DNA from: Gemmatimonadaceae bacterium
GTDB lineage: Bacteria; Gemmatimonadota; Gemmatimonadetes; Gemmatimonadales; Gemmatimonadaceae
Reading direction: 5' to 3'
Length of the DNA stretch: 64,000 nucleotides
Assembly (NCBI GenBank): GCA_011525845.1
Contig: WYBP01000011.1
Coordinates: 1 to 64,000 of the forward strand
A program made the translations under genes and the position numbers. How positions within the stretch are numbered: the stretch's first letter is position 1; each line of letters starts with the position of its first letter. The notes under the pieces were generated by a model. That model ran no database searches, was not told the origin of the DNA, and saw only the letters and a list, made by a program, of their open reading frames with translations. Positions 16,860 to 25,658 of this stretch are shown piece by piece.

Positions 16860-18107
16860 CTATCGCGCGCCCAGCGCACCCACGGCGTCCACCAGGCGCT
16901 CGACCTCCTCGTCCGAGGTGTAGCAGGCGGCGCCCACGCGCACGAGCCCCTCGGCGGCGAGGCCGAGCTGCTCCACGATGGTGGCGGCGTAGAAGTCGCC
17001 GTGGCTCACGAAGAGCCCACGCTCGACGAGCCGGCGCGTGACCGCCTCGCTCGACATCCCGGCCACCGTGAATCCGAGGGTGGGGGTGCGCGGCTGGTCG
17101 GGCCCGGGACCGTAGCGCGTGACGCCCTTCACGGCACCGAGCCCGTCCCACATCCGCGTGAAGAGTGCCTTCCCGCGCTGGTGCAGCGCGGCGAAGGCAT
17201 CCTCGAGCCGGGCGCGACGCGTGCTCCCGGTGCCGAGCGAGGCGAGGAACTCGATCGCCGCCCCGGTCCCGACGATCCCCTCATGGTTCTGCGTCCCCGT
17301 CTCCATCCGATCGGGCGCCTCGTCGGGGGCGGGCTCGAGCTTCGGGACGTCGAGCGAGGCGAGGATCGACGCGCGCGTGTAGAGCACGCCGATGTGCGGC
17401 CCGTAGAACTTGTAGGCGGAGCAGCCGAGGAAGTCGCAGTCGATCGCGCGCACGTCCACCAGCTCGTGCGGCGCGTAGTGCACGGCATCCACGAACGAGA
17501 GCGCGCCCGCGTCGTGCGCGAGCCGCGTGGCCGCCGCGACATCGGAGATGGTGCCGAGCGCGTTGGACCCCGCGCCGATGGCGAGGAGGCGGGTCCTCGG
17601 GCCGAGGGCGGCGCGGAGCGAATCCCAGTCGAGCTGGCCGCGGTCGAGCCGCACCTTCACGCGGCGGATCGTCACCCCGCGCTCGCGCTCGAGCGCCCGC
17701 CAGGGAGCGACGTTCGCATGGTGGTCGAGGTCGGTGATCACGATCTCGTCCCCCGCGCCCCACCCGCGCCCGAGCGCGCGCGCCAGGTGGAAGGTGCCCG
17801 TGGTCATGTTGTTCGCGAACCAGACCTCGCCCGGGGACGCGTTGAGGAAGTCGGCGCAGGCCCCGCGCGCCGCGGCGAGCATCGCGTCGGTCTCCTCGCT
17901 CGTCGGGTAGGCCCAGTGGGTGTTCGCGTTGTGGTGGAGCAGGTAGTCGGCCATCGCGTCCACCACCGACTGGGGCACCTGCGTGCCGCCGGGCCCGTCG
18001 AAGTAGGCGACCGGGTGGCCGTTGTGGCGCCGCGCGAGCGCGGGGAAGCGCGCGCGGATCGCGCTGACGTCGAGGGCGCGTTCGCGCGCGACGAGGGCCT
18101 CGGTCAT
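16860..18107 (-). CDS. Cysteine desulfurase-like class V aminotransferase
   Basis: A 415-residue fold-type I PLP enzyme. The N-terminal FPALARRHNGHPVAYFDGPGGTQVP, the ATNAN-like stretch HHNANTHWAYPTSEETD, and the PLP lysine K233 in CSAYKFYGPHIGVLY place it in the cysteine desulfurase-like (TIGR01976-type) branch. The usual SufS/IscS catalytic-cysteine loop is not evident, and no suf or isc genes are nearby, so sulfur mobilisation is not established. The start overlaps the stop of the upstream dehydrogenase (ATGA), suggesting that the pair acts in one pathway on an amino or hydroxy acid. Confidence 0.85.
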   Translation of the reverse strand: MTEALVARERALDVSAIRARFPALARRHNGHPVAYFDGPGGTQVPQSVVDAMADYLLHHNANTHWAYPTSEETDAMLAAARGACADFLNASPGEVWFANNMTTGTFHLARALGRGWGAGDEIVITDLDHHANVAPWRALERERGVTIRRVKVRLDRGQLDWDSLRAALGPRTRLLAIGAGSNALGTISDVAAATRLAHDAGALSFVDAVHYAPHELVDVRAIDCDFLGCSAYKFYGPHIGVLYTRASILASLDVPKLEPAPDEAPDRMETGTQNHEGIVGTGAAIEFLASLGTGSTRRARLEDAFAALHQRGKALFTRMWDGLGAVKGVTRYGPGPDQPRTPTLGFTVAGMSSEAVTRRLVERGLFVSHGDFYAATIVEQLGLAAEGLVRVGAACYTSDEEVERLVDAVGALGAR

Positions 18108-19000
18108 GGGACGATCTCCTGGCCCGCGAGCCCCTCGATGAACTTCACGGCCTCCACGTGGTCGGCCTCCTCGCCGAGTGCACGATGGGCCGCCTGGAAG
18201 AGCTCGGCGGTGAGTTGGATGAGCGGGGAGGGCACCTGCTGCTCGCGCGCGACCTGCGCGGCGATCCCGACGTCCTTGTCGAGGAGTGCCAGCCGGAAGG
18301 TGCGGGGGAAGGCGCGGGTGATCACCCGCTCGGGGAAGAGGTTCATCGACGAGTTGGAGCGCCCGCTCGACGTGTTGATCACGTCGAGTGCGACCGCGGG
18401 ATCCACCCCCGCCTTGCGGAGCGTGACCAGCCCCTCGGCGGTGGACCAGATGTGCAGCGCAAGGAGGGCGTTGTTCACCGCCTTTACCGCATCGCCGGCA
18501 CCGACGGCGCCGCAGTGCACCACCTTCTCGCCGAAGGCGTCGATCACGGGGCGCACGCGCGCGAGCGTCGCGGCATCGCCGCCGACCATCACGGTGAGCG
18601 TGCCCGCGACGGCGGCCTTCACGCCCCCGGAGACCGGCGCGTCGAGGAAGCCGACGCCGGCCTTGGCGAGGCGCGCCGCGATCCGCTTCGAGGTCGCCGG
18701 ATCGCCGGAGGTGCAGTCGAGGAGCACCGCGCCCTTCGCGAGCCCCGCCAGGAGCCCCTCGGGCCCATCGAGCAGCGCTTCGACGTCGGCGGAGACGGGG
18801 AAGCAGGTCACCACCACGTCCGCGCCGCGCGCGGCCTCGGCGGGCGAAGCCGCGTGCACCGCGCCGTGCTCGGTGGCGAAGGCGGCGGCCCGGCTCGCGG
18901 TCCGGTTCCAGACACGAAGGCCGAACGGGCCGGCGGCGAGGTGCGTGGCCATCGGGGCGCCGATGGCGCCGAGGCCGAGGAATGCGACGGTCAGTGACAC
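18104..19000 (-). CDS. 3-hydroxyisobutyrate dehydrogenase-family NAD(P) oxidoreductase
   Basis: A 298-residue beta-hydroxyacid dehydrogenase. Rossmann motif VAFLGLGAIGAPMATHL at the N-terminus, substrate motif DAPVSGGVKAAVAGTLTVMVGG near residue 118, and the catalytic lysine in GDAVKAVNNALLA near residue 168. The substrate class (3-hydroxyisobutyrate, tartronate semialdehyde or similar) cannot be fixed. It is coupled to the downstream class V aminotransferase by a four-base overlap. Confidence 0.9.
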   Translation of the reverse strand: MSLTVAFLGLGAIGAPMATHLAAGPFGLRVWNRTASRAAAFATEHGAVHAASPAEAARGADVVVTCFPVSADVEALLDGPEGLLAGLAKGAVLLDCTSGDPATSKRIAARLAKAGVGFLDAPVSGGVKAAVAGTLTVMVGGDAATLARVRPVIDAFGEKVVHCGAVGAGDAVKAVNNALLALHIWSTAEGLVTLRKAGVDPAVALDVINTSSGRSNSSMNLFPERVITRAFPRTFRLALLDKDVGIAAQVAREQQVPSPLIQLTAELFQAAHRALGEEADHVEAVKFIEGLAGQEIVP

Positions 19001-19098
19001 GGCAGGGATCCGATCGGTGGGAGGGCGCGCGGTGGAGCGCGGCGTGCCTCGGAAACTCGCCGCGCGGCGGGGGGCGACGCCAGTACTACATTCCGCGC

Positions 19099-19341
19099 AT
19101 GCGGATCGAGGTCGCGATCGAGGGGATGCTGGCCGTGCACGCGAAGCACGCCGTCTTCACGGCGCTCGGCGCCGTGGCGGGGATCACGCGCGCCGAGGTG
19201 GAGCTCGGGCGCGCCCTGGTGGAGGTCGAGGGATCAGCAGACCCCGCCGCGCTTCGGGCGGGGATCCAGGAGGCCGTCGAGGCCGCGGGGTTCCGCGTCG
19301 CGGGGGTCACCGTGCTCCCCCGCTCCCTGCCGACGCTCTGA
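19099..19341 (+). CDS. HMA-fold small protein lacking the metal-binding cysteines
   Basis: An 80-residue protein with the heavy-metal-associated ferredoxin-like fold: first strand RIEVAIEGM, helix, AGITRAEVELGRALVEVEG, second helix EAVEAAGF and final strand. The canonical G-M-T-C-x-x-C loop is G-M-L-A-V-H-A here, so both cysteines are alanine; a histidine remains (positions 13 and 16 are His). It therefore cannot bind copper as normal CopZ or ATPase HMA domains do. No P-type ATPase is adjacent. TACATT lies six bases before the ATG. Confidence 0.75.
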   Translation: MRIEVAIEGMLAVHAKHAVFTALGAVAGITRAEVELGRALVEVEGSADPAALRAGIQEAVEAAGFRVAGVTVLPRSLPTL

Positions 19342-19393
19342 GCGCTCGGCACGGCGCCGGAGGCACGAGGGTACGAGGGGCCCGAACGCACGA

Positions 19394-19428
19394 CGTGCCG
19401 GGGGACCTTCCACGGATCCCCCGGCACG
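19394..19428 (+). terminator. Bidirectional 12-bp hairpin between convergent genes
   Basis: A 12-bp perfect stem (19394-19405 with 19417-19428) and an 11-base loop, between the HMA gene and the convergent DUF5916 gene. The rest of the 246-base gap shows no gene or other structure I recognise. Confidence 0.65.
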
Positions 19429-19587
19429 CCGGCGATTCTTCCTGCCCTGCTTCCGATGGAGTGGACAGGGGGCCGGCCGGCCCCCCACCAGCACCGACCC
19501 GCACCCCACTGCCTACTCACATCGGTCGTTCATTCCTTCTGACACCGTGTACGGCGAAAGGGTTTACTCGGTTTCACGGGGCCCGGC

Positions 19588-22143
19588 CTAGAGGCTGAAC
19601 CAGTACGACCCCTTGATCAGGAAGGTGTTGTCGGAGCGCACGTTGAAGAGGTTCCGGTAGTCGCGCCCGATGTCGAACGAGCCCGGATCCCGGCCGTACT
19701 GCCCCCGCCCCTGCTGCCAGACGAAGAAGAGCACGGAGCCGGGCCGGTACTCCCAGCGGAGCACCGTGTTGGAGCGGAACTGCTTCACGTTGAAGTCGGA
19801 GGGATCGGGCCCCGCGAAGGGCTGGAACCGGTCCTGGTAGCGCGCCGCCCGCGGGTCGGCGAGCTCGCGCAGGTCGGAGTAGTCGCCCGCGGTGATGAAG
19901 GGCTGCGCATAGACCTGCAGCGAGAGCGTGGGCGTCATCGTGTAGTCCACGCGGGTGGTCAGCGAGGTGGTCCGCTGGTCGAGCCGCGCGAAGGTGTAGT
20001 GGGTCCCGGCCGCATCGGTCGTGTTCCCGTACCACTGCGCGTCGTAGGTGCCGGCGCTCAGGTGGAGCCCCACCGAGCCCTGCAAGCGGCTCGCGACGCG
20101 GAAGTTGAGCGAGGGGTCGATGCCCCACTCGGTCGATCCCGAGACGTCGGTGAGCACGTAGTACCCCTGCAGGGTGGCGCTCAGCGGGCTCCGCTGGTCG
20201 GTCTGGAACCCGAGCCAGCCGTTCCGGCGGAGGTTGCGCCGGAGCGCCGGTCCGCCGCGGGAGGCCCGGTCGTCGAACGACTCGCCGATCCCGTTCACGT
20301 TGAAGCCCGTCCAGAACCACCACTGGTTCGGGAGCTCGCCATTGATGTTGACGTTCGCACCCGAGTTGAGGTGCAGCCCGTCCGTGTTCCAGTCGTTCCA
20401 CTGGTTCAGGTTGATGAACATCCGGCGATAGAACTTCGTCGGCTCCTGGAGCTGCAGTCCGAACCAGTTCCCGTTGTTCGTGACGTCGGCGCGGGTGAGG
20501 AACCCCGCGTCATTGACGTCGAACCCGGCGCTCGCCGTGGTGACGCCGGAGTGGAAGCGAGTGACGCCGCCACCGGTCTTGCCGATGCCCACGCCGAACC
20601 GCGTGCCGGTCATCGAGGTCGCGCTCGAGTCGACCCGCAGGCGGGAGTCCGGGCGCTGGAAGTAGTGCACGGCGCTCCGCTGTGCCGAGAGCATGCTGGT
20701 GGCGCTCCCCGAGATCCGGCTCGCGACCGCGGAACCCGTCAGCTGGAAGTTGTTCCCCCAGAAGCGGTGCCGGGCGTCGATCCCGAAGGCGTACGCGTCC
20801 TGTCGCAGGTAGGCCCGCGAGTCGTCGTCCAGCGCACGGTTGGTCGCCGTGAGCATCATCCCCACGCCCGAGTTCCCGCCCCGCAGGTCCTGCTGCAGCC
20901 GCGTGACGAGCGTGTTGGTCCTCGGCTCGATCGTCCGGCCGCCGGCACCGGTCTCGCGGTCGCTGAGTGCGTTAAGGAACCCGACGTTGAGCCCTCCCGC
21001 GGTGCGCCCGGTGAGCTTGGCCGCGCCGAGGATCGTGCTGTTGGACGGGTTGTCCTGGTCGTAGTAGAGCCCGCCCAGCTGCGGGGCGCGTCCGATGCGC
21101 CGCGAGTAGAAGAGGCTCGTCCCGCCACCGTTCCCCCCGCCGCCGCCGGCGAAGCTGAAGATCCCGGCGCCCTCGAGGAAGAAGGGACGCCGCTCCTCGA
21201 AGAACTGCTCGAAGGCGGAGAGGTTGAGCACGGCCGGATCGGCCTCCACCTGGCCGAAGTCGGGGTTCACGGTGCCGTCGAGCGTGAGGTTGGAGGTCAC
21301 GCCGTACTTGAGGTCCGCGCCGAACGCGAACGACTGCTCGCGGCCGATGGCACCGCCGGGGGAGGGCCGCGGAGCGTTGGTCGCGACGGTGTACGGGAGC
21401 ACCTCGAGCCGCCGTGGTGTCGCGATCCCCTCGAAGCCCGAGACCTCCCCCCACTGCGAGACGAGTCCCGTCTTGCTGCGGCGGAAGAGGGGCCAGGAGA
21501 TCCGCTCGTTGTGGCGCGCGATCTCGCGCCAGATGGCGAATCCGAAGGTGTGCGTCTCTCCGGCCGGGAAGCGGAGCTGGCCGAACGGGATGCGGTACTC
21601 AGCCGTCCAGCCGAGCGAATCCACCGCCGTGGCGACCTCCCAGACGCCGTCCCAGGACGCGTCCTCGTTGCCGTCGTTGGAGATGTAGAAGTCGCGCTTC
21701 ACGCCCACCGGGTTCGCGCTGAAGCGGAAGCCCGTGCGGCGGTCGAGGTACGAGTCCACCATCAGGTGGATGTAGTCGGACGAGGTGCGGGCGTCGCGCC
21801 GCGAGAGGAAGGCCATCACCGAGTCCGGCGCGGGGTCGAACGCGCGCACGAACACGTAGAGGTACTTCGCGTCGTAGCCGACGCGCGCCTCGGTGCGGTA
21901 CCGCGGGTCGCCGTCCTCCACCGGGTCGTGCTGGCGGAACTGGGTGATCGCGGGCGCGAGCGCCCAGAGCGCGTCGTCATCACGGCCGTCGAGGACCGGG
22001 GCGACGCTGGCGCGGGCAGCGGTGGCGCTGGTGGCGGTGGGAAGTGGGATGCCCGGAGCGCGATCCGCGGGGAAGGGCTCGGGAGTGGGGCGCGGTCCCT
22101 GGGCGACAGCCGCCTGGAACGCGAGAACGAGGGGGATCAGCAT
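19588..22143 (-). CDS. DUF5916 outer-membrane protein with N-terminal CBM9-like domain
   Basis: An 851-residue exported protein: signal peptide MLIPLVLAFQAAVAQ, a CBM9-like sugar-binding beta-sandwich (about residues 45-230, with DGRDDDALWALAP and WTAEYRIPFGQLRFP), then a DUF5916 region with NPDFGQVEADPAVLNLSAF and FEERRPFFLEG, followed by about 500 residues of alternating aromatic strands ending Y-W-F-S-L, consistent with an outer-membrane beta-barrel. The ATG at 22143 starts the signal peptide; the longer frame upstream lacks one. Function unknown; carbohydrate or peptide handling at the surface is a guess from the CBM9 fold. Confidence 0.88.
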   Translation of the reverse strand: MLIPLVLAFQAAVAQGPRPTPEPFPADRAPGIPLPTATSATAARASVAPVLDGRDDDALWALAPAITQFRQHDPVEDGDPRYRTEARVGYDAKYLYVFVRAFDPAPDSVMAFLSRRDARTSSDYIHLMVDSYLDRRTGFRFSANPVGVKRDFYISNDGNEDASWDGVWEVATAVDSLGWTAEYRIPFGQLRFPAGETHTFGFAIWREIARHNERISWPLFRRSKTGLVSQWGEVSGFEGIATPRRLEVLPYTVATNAPRPSPGGAIGREQSFAFGADLKYGVTSNLTLDGTVNPDFGQVEADPAVLNLSAFEQFFEERRPFFLEGAGIFSFAGGGGGNGGGTSLFYSRRIGRAPQLGGLYYDQDNPSNSTILGAAKLTGRTAGGLNVGFLNALSDRETGAGGRTIEPRTNTLVTRLQQDLRGGNSGVGMMLTATNRALDDDSRAYLRQDAYAFGIDARHRFWGNNFQLTGSAVASRISGSATSMLSAQRSAVHYFQRPDSRLRVDSSATSMTGTRFGVGIGKTGGGVTRFHSGVTTASAGFDVNDAGFLTRADVTNNGNWFGLQLQEPTKFYRRMFINLNQWNDWNTDGLHLNSGANVNINGELPNQWWFWTGFNVNGIGESFDDRASRGGPALRRNLRRNGWLGFQTDQRSPLSATLQGYYVLTDVSGSTEWGIDPSLNFRVASRLQGSVGLHLSAGTYDAQWYGNTTDAAGTHYTFARLDQRTTSLTTRVDYTMTPTLSLQVYAQPFITAGDYSDLRELADPRAARYQDRFQPFAGPDPSDFNVKQFRSNTVLRWEYRPGSVLFFVWQQGRGQYGRDPGSFDIGRDYRNLFNVRSDNTFLIKGSYWFSL

Positions 22144-22369
22144 GACACGTCCGGGTTTGGAGTCCCGGTGGGGGTCGGTCAGGTGGTTCGACAGCGCCGT
22201 ACGCGAAAAGGTTGCGCGAGGATTCGATCGCATCCGCCGCACCCCTGCGCACCTCGGCTGTCCGCTCCGCGCGAACCCCGTTAGCTTCGACTCACTCCGC
22301 CTCCATCGGATCGCGCGCGTTCCTTAGCGCGTCGCGACCCACCCACTCGACCCGCCGGGGGACCGCCCC

Positions 22370-23785
22370 GTGAGCCAGCCAAAGCGCGAAAGGGAGCGGT
22401 CGGTCGCGGCGCTCGTCGCGCCCGACATCCTCGAGCTGCTCGAGACGGAGCCGGGATCGATCGCGGCGGAGACGGAGGAGTTCCACCCCGCCGACCTCGC
22501 CGACATCGCGGAGGCGCTCCCGCGCGAGCTGGTGCCGCGCCTCCTGACCGCGCTCCCCTCCGCGCGCGCCGCCGACGTCCTCGAGCACCTCGACGACGAC
22601 CTGCGCGCGGAACTGCTCGAGGAGATGGACCCCGAGCGCGCGGCCGTCTTCCTCGCGCTGATGACGCCCGACGAGCGCGCCGACGCGCTCGAGGAGATGG
22701 ACGAGGAGGTCGCCGACGAGATCCTCGAGGCGATCCCCGAGAAGGAGCGCGTCGAGACCGAGCGGCTCCTCCAGTACGAGCCGGAGACCGCCGGCGGCCT
22801 GATGACGACCGAGTTCGTCTCCGTGCCGGAGAACCAGACGGTGGAGGAGGCACTCGCGGCGGTGCGCCTGATCGCGCGCGCCGGGCGGCGCGAGGCGATG
22901 AACACGCTCTACGCGGTGGACGCGCGCGGCGCGCTCCGCGGGGTGCTCTCGCTGCGCGAGCTCCTCGCGGCGCCGGAGGGGTCGCGCATCGCCGACCTCG
23001 CCTGGTCCGAGATCGTGACCGTCGCGCCCACCGCCGACCGGGAGGAGGTCGCGCAGCTCACCTCCAACTACGACCTCATCGCCGTCCCGGTCGTCGACGC
23101 GGAACACCGCATCCTCGGCGTCGTCACGGTGGACGACGTGATCGACGTCATCCAGGAGGAGCAGACCGAGGACGCCCAGAAGTTCGGCGGCCTCGAGGCG
23201 CTCGAGGAACCCTACCTGCAGACGAGCGTGCTCGCCCTCCTGCGCAAGCGCTCCCCCTGGCTGCTCGTGCTCTTCGTCGGCCAGATGTTCACCGCGGCCG
23301 CGATGGGGTTCTTCGAGAATGAGATCGCGGCGGCGGTGGTGCTCTCGCTCTTCATCCCGCTCGTCATCAGCTCCGGCGGCAACTCGGGTTCGCAGGCGAC
23401 CTCGCTGATCATCCGCGCGATCGCCCTCCAGGAACTCGGCGCGCGCGACTGGGCGCGGGTGATGCGCCGCGAGCTCGTCATCGGCCTCGTGCTCGGGCTC
23501 ATGCTCGGTGGCGTGGGCGTGCTGCGGGTGATCCTCTGGCAGTGGATGGGACTCTACACCTTCGGCGACCACTACTTCCTGCTCGCCTGGACGGTCGGCG
23601 CGACCGTGGTCGGCGTGGTGCTCTTCGGCACGCTCACCGGCGCGATGCTCCCCTTCCTCCTCAAGCGGATCGGCTTCGACCCCGCGAGCGCCTCGGCCCC
23701 CCTCGTGGCGACGCTCGTGGACGTGACCGGCGTGGTGCTCTACTTCACCGTCGCCCTCCTGCTCCTCCGCGGAACGCTGCTGTGA
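22370..23785 (+). CDS. mgtE: Magnesium transporter MgtE
   Basis: A 471-residue Mg2+ channel. Residues 30-145 form the superhelical N domain with EFHPADLADIAEALP and acidic DDDLRAELLEEMDPE repeats; residues 146-270 are two CBS domains; TM segments occupy 300-470. The signature LVISSGGNSGSQATSLIIRA lies before TM3 and P-V-A-T-L-V-D-V near the pore is varied as PLVATLVDV. GTG is the start. I saw no M-box-like leader. The last four bases overlap the first EamA gene, so the three transporter genes are probably one transcript. Confidence 0.95.
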   Translation: MSQPKRERERSVAALVAPDILELLETEPGSIAAETEEFHPADLADIAEALPRELVPRLLTALPSARAADVLEHLDDDLRAELLEEMDPERAAVFLALMTPDERADALEEMDEEVADEILEAIPEKERVETERLLQYEPETAGGLMTTEFVSVPENQTVEEALAAVRLIARAGRREAMNTLYAVDARGALRGVLSLRELLAAPEGSRIADLAWSEIVTVAPTADREEVAQLTSNYDLIAVPVVDAEHRILGVVTVDDVIDVIQEEQTEDAQKFGGLEALEEPYLQTSVLALLRKRSPWLLVLFVGQMFTAAAMGFFENEIAAAVVLSLFIPLVISSGGNSGSQATSLIIRAIALQELGARDWARVMRRELVIGLVLGLMLGGVGVLRVILWQWMGLYTFGDHYFLLAWTVGATVVGVVLFGTLTGAMLPFLLKRIGFDPASASAPLVATLVDVTGVVLYFTVALLLLRGTLL

Positions 23786-24678
23786 GCCGTGAGGGACGTG
23801 CGGCGGGACTGATCATCCTCGCCGCGTCAGGGTACGGGTCGCTCTCGATCGGCACCGCGCTCGCGGACCGCGCGGGGATGACCCTCATCGCACTCATGGC
23901 CTGGCGCTACGCGCTCGCGGCGCCGGTGCTCGTCATCGCGGCCGGCGGCCTCTCGCGGATCCGCGTCGCGCCCCGCGCCGCGCTCCCGCTCCTCCTCCTC
24001 GGCGGCGGCGGGCAGACGCTCATCACCTGGTTCTCCCTCTCCTCGCTCGAGTGGCTCACCGCCGCCGCGCTCGGCTTCCTCTTCTATACGTATCCCGCCT
24101 GGGTCGCGGTCTTCGCGGCGATCACCGGCGCGGAGCGGCTGACCCCCGTGCGCGTCGGGGCGCTGCTCCTCGCTCTCGCGGGCATCACCCTGATGGTGGG
24201 ATCCCCGTGGAGCACGCCGATGCCCTGGCAGGGCGTGGTCCGCGCGCTCGGCTCGGCCGTGATCTACGCGCTCTATATCCCGCTCATCCACCGGCTGCGC
24301 GGCCCGCTCGACGCCTCGGTCGCCTCCACCTACATCGTCACCGGTGCGGGCGTGGTCTTCCTCGCCATCGCCGCGGTCACCGGGACGCTCTTCACCGGCC
24401 TCACGCCGGAGACCTTCGCGATCGCCTTCGCGCTCGCGGGCTTCAGCACCGCGGTCGCCTTCATCGCCTTCCTGCGCGGGCTCGAGGTGCTCGGCCCGGT
24501 GCGCAGCGCCATCCTCTCGACCGTCGAGCCGTTCTGGACCGCGCTCCTCGGCGCCGCAGTGCTCGGACAGGCGGTCGGCGCCACCGGCTTCATCGGCGGC
24601 GTCGCGATCGTCGCCGCGATCCTCCTGCTCCAGCGGTCGGGGCGCCCTGCCATCCCGCCGGCCCCCGCCCCAGACTGA
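23782..24678 (+). CDS. EamA/DMT-family transporter (first of a tandem pair)
   Basis: A 298-residue ten-TM drug/metabolite transporter with two EamA repeats: residues 5-140 and 150-290. Marks are WRYALAAPVLV, FLFYTYPAWVA, and SAILSTVEPFWTALLGAAVLGQ. The GTG start overlaps the mgtE stop (GTGA). The neighbouring gene is a paralogue, so a duplication is likely; the pair could act separately or together. The substrate is unknown. Confidence 0.87.
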   Translation: MSREGRAAGLIILAASGYGSLSIGTALADRAGMTLIALMAWRYALAAPVLVIAAGGLSRIRVAPRAALPLLLLGGGGQTLITWFSLSSLEWLTAAALGFLFYTYPAWVAVFAAITGAERLTPVRVGALLLALAGITLMVGSPWSTPMPWQGVVRALGSAVIYALYIPLIHRLRGPLDASVASTYIVTGAGVVFLAIAAVTGTLFTGLTPETFAIAFALAGFSTAVAFIAFLRGLEVLGPVRSAILSTVEPFWTALLGAAVLGQAVGATGFIGGVAIVAAILLLQRSGRPAIPPAPAPD

Positions 24679-24688
24679 TCACCATCCG

Positions 24689-25594
24689 ATGACCAACGCC
24701 ACCAGCACCAGCGCCGACGCGGGCCAGCTCGCCCCCGGCACCTTCTTCACCCTCCTCGCCGCGACCGGCTTCGCGGCGGTGAGCATCCTCACCTCGCTCG
24801 CCACCGCGACCGGGCTCTCGCTCGCCGCCCTCCTCGCCTGGCGCTATGTGCTCGCCGCGGTGGTGCTCACCGGGTACGTGGGCGCCAACAACTACAAGCG
24901 CATCCCGCCGCGCGAGATGCTCCTCTTCATCACCATCGGCGGGTTCGGGCAGGCGCTGCTGGTCTATCTCGCGCTCTCGTCGCTCGCGTACATCCCGGTG
25001 GCGACGCTGGCGTTCCTCTTCTACTCCTATCCGGCCTGGGTCGCGCTCGTGCAGGCGGTCCGGGGGGCCGAGCGACTCGACCGTCGCCGCGTCGCGGCGC
25101 TCGCACTCTCCTTCGCCGGCATCGTGACGATGGTCGGCCTACCGGGCGCCGAGACCGTGGACCGCCGAGGCGTGATGCTCGCGATCGCGGCGGCGATGGT
25201 CTACGGCGCCTACATCCCCGCGATGCGGGTGCTGCAGCGCGACCACCCGGTGGCGCCCACATCCGCCTACTCGAAGATCGGCGCCGCGCTCGCCTTCCTC
25301 GTGATGAGCGTGGGGGACCGCTCGTTCACCTGGCAGCTCGAGCCCACCACCTGGGCGATCGTGATGGCGCTCGTGATCTTCAGCACCGTGCTGCCGAGTG
25401 TGTTCTTCCTGATGGGGCTCATCCGGTTGGGCCCCGTGCGGACGGCGATCGTCTCCACCGTGGAGCCCTTCCTCACCGCGCTCCTCGGGGTCGCGGTGCT
25501 CGGGCAGGCGCTCACGCTCCCCACGCTCGGCGGCGGCGCGCTGATCATCGCGGCCGTGGTGCTCCTGCAGTTCAAGCGCGATCGGGTCGCATAG
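24689..25594 (+). CDS. EamA/DMT-family transporter (second of a tandem pair)
   Basis: A 301-residue paralogue of the preceding transporter with the same marks: WRYVLAAVVL, FLFYSYPAWVALVQA and TAIVSTVEPFLTALLGVAVLGQ. It begins ten bases after the first copy. The two differ in the N-terminus and in the loop between EamA repeats. A 16-base direct repeat spans the stop codon (CGATCGGGTCGC at 25579 and 25595), and the second copy is the left arm of the terminator. Confidence 0.87.
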   Translation: MTNATSTSADAGQLAPGTFFTLLAATGFAAVSILTSLATATGLSLAALLAWRYVLAAVVLTGYVGANNYKRIPPREMLLFITIGGFGQALLVYLALSSLAYIPVATLAFLFYSYPAWVALVQAVRGAERLDRRRVAALALSFAGIVTMVGLPGAETVDRRGVMLAIAAAMVYGAYIPAMRVLQRDHPVAPTSAYSKIGAALAFLVMSVGDRSFTWQLEPTTWAIVMALVIFSTVLPSVFFLMGLIRLGPVRTAIVSTVEPFLTALLGVAVLGQALTLPTLGGGALIIAAVVLLQFKRDRVA

Positions 25595-25595
25595 C

Positions 25596-25636
25596 GATCG
25601 GGTCGCGTAGCGCACGCGGCGCCACGCGACCCGATC
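25596..25636 (+). terminator. Bidirectional 13-bp hairpin with a duplicated left arm
   Basis: Perfect 13-bp stem (25596-25608 with 25624-25636), 15-base loop, between the convergent EamA and acyl-CoA dehydrogenase genes. A near copy of the left arm lies just upstream inside the last codons of the EamA gene, giving an alternative pairing partner. Confidence 0.75.
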
Positions 25637-25658
25637 ATCCTGCGGGGAGCTGCCGGGA

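Noticed and set aside
22244-22369. Possible Mg2+ riboswitch before mgtE
   Set aside because: The 226-base gap to DUF5916 shows no M-box-like paired architecture that I can recognise.
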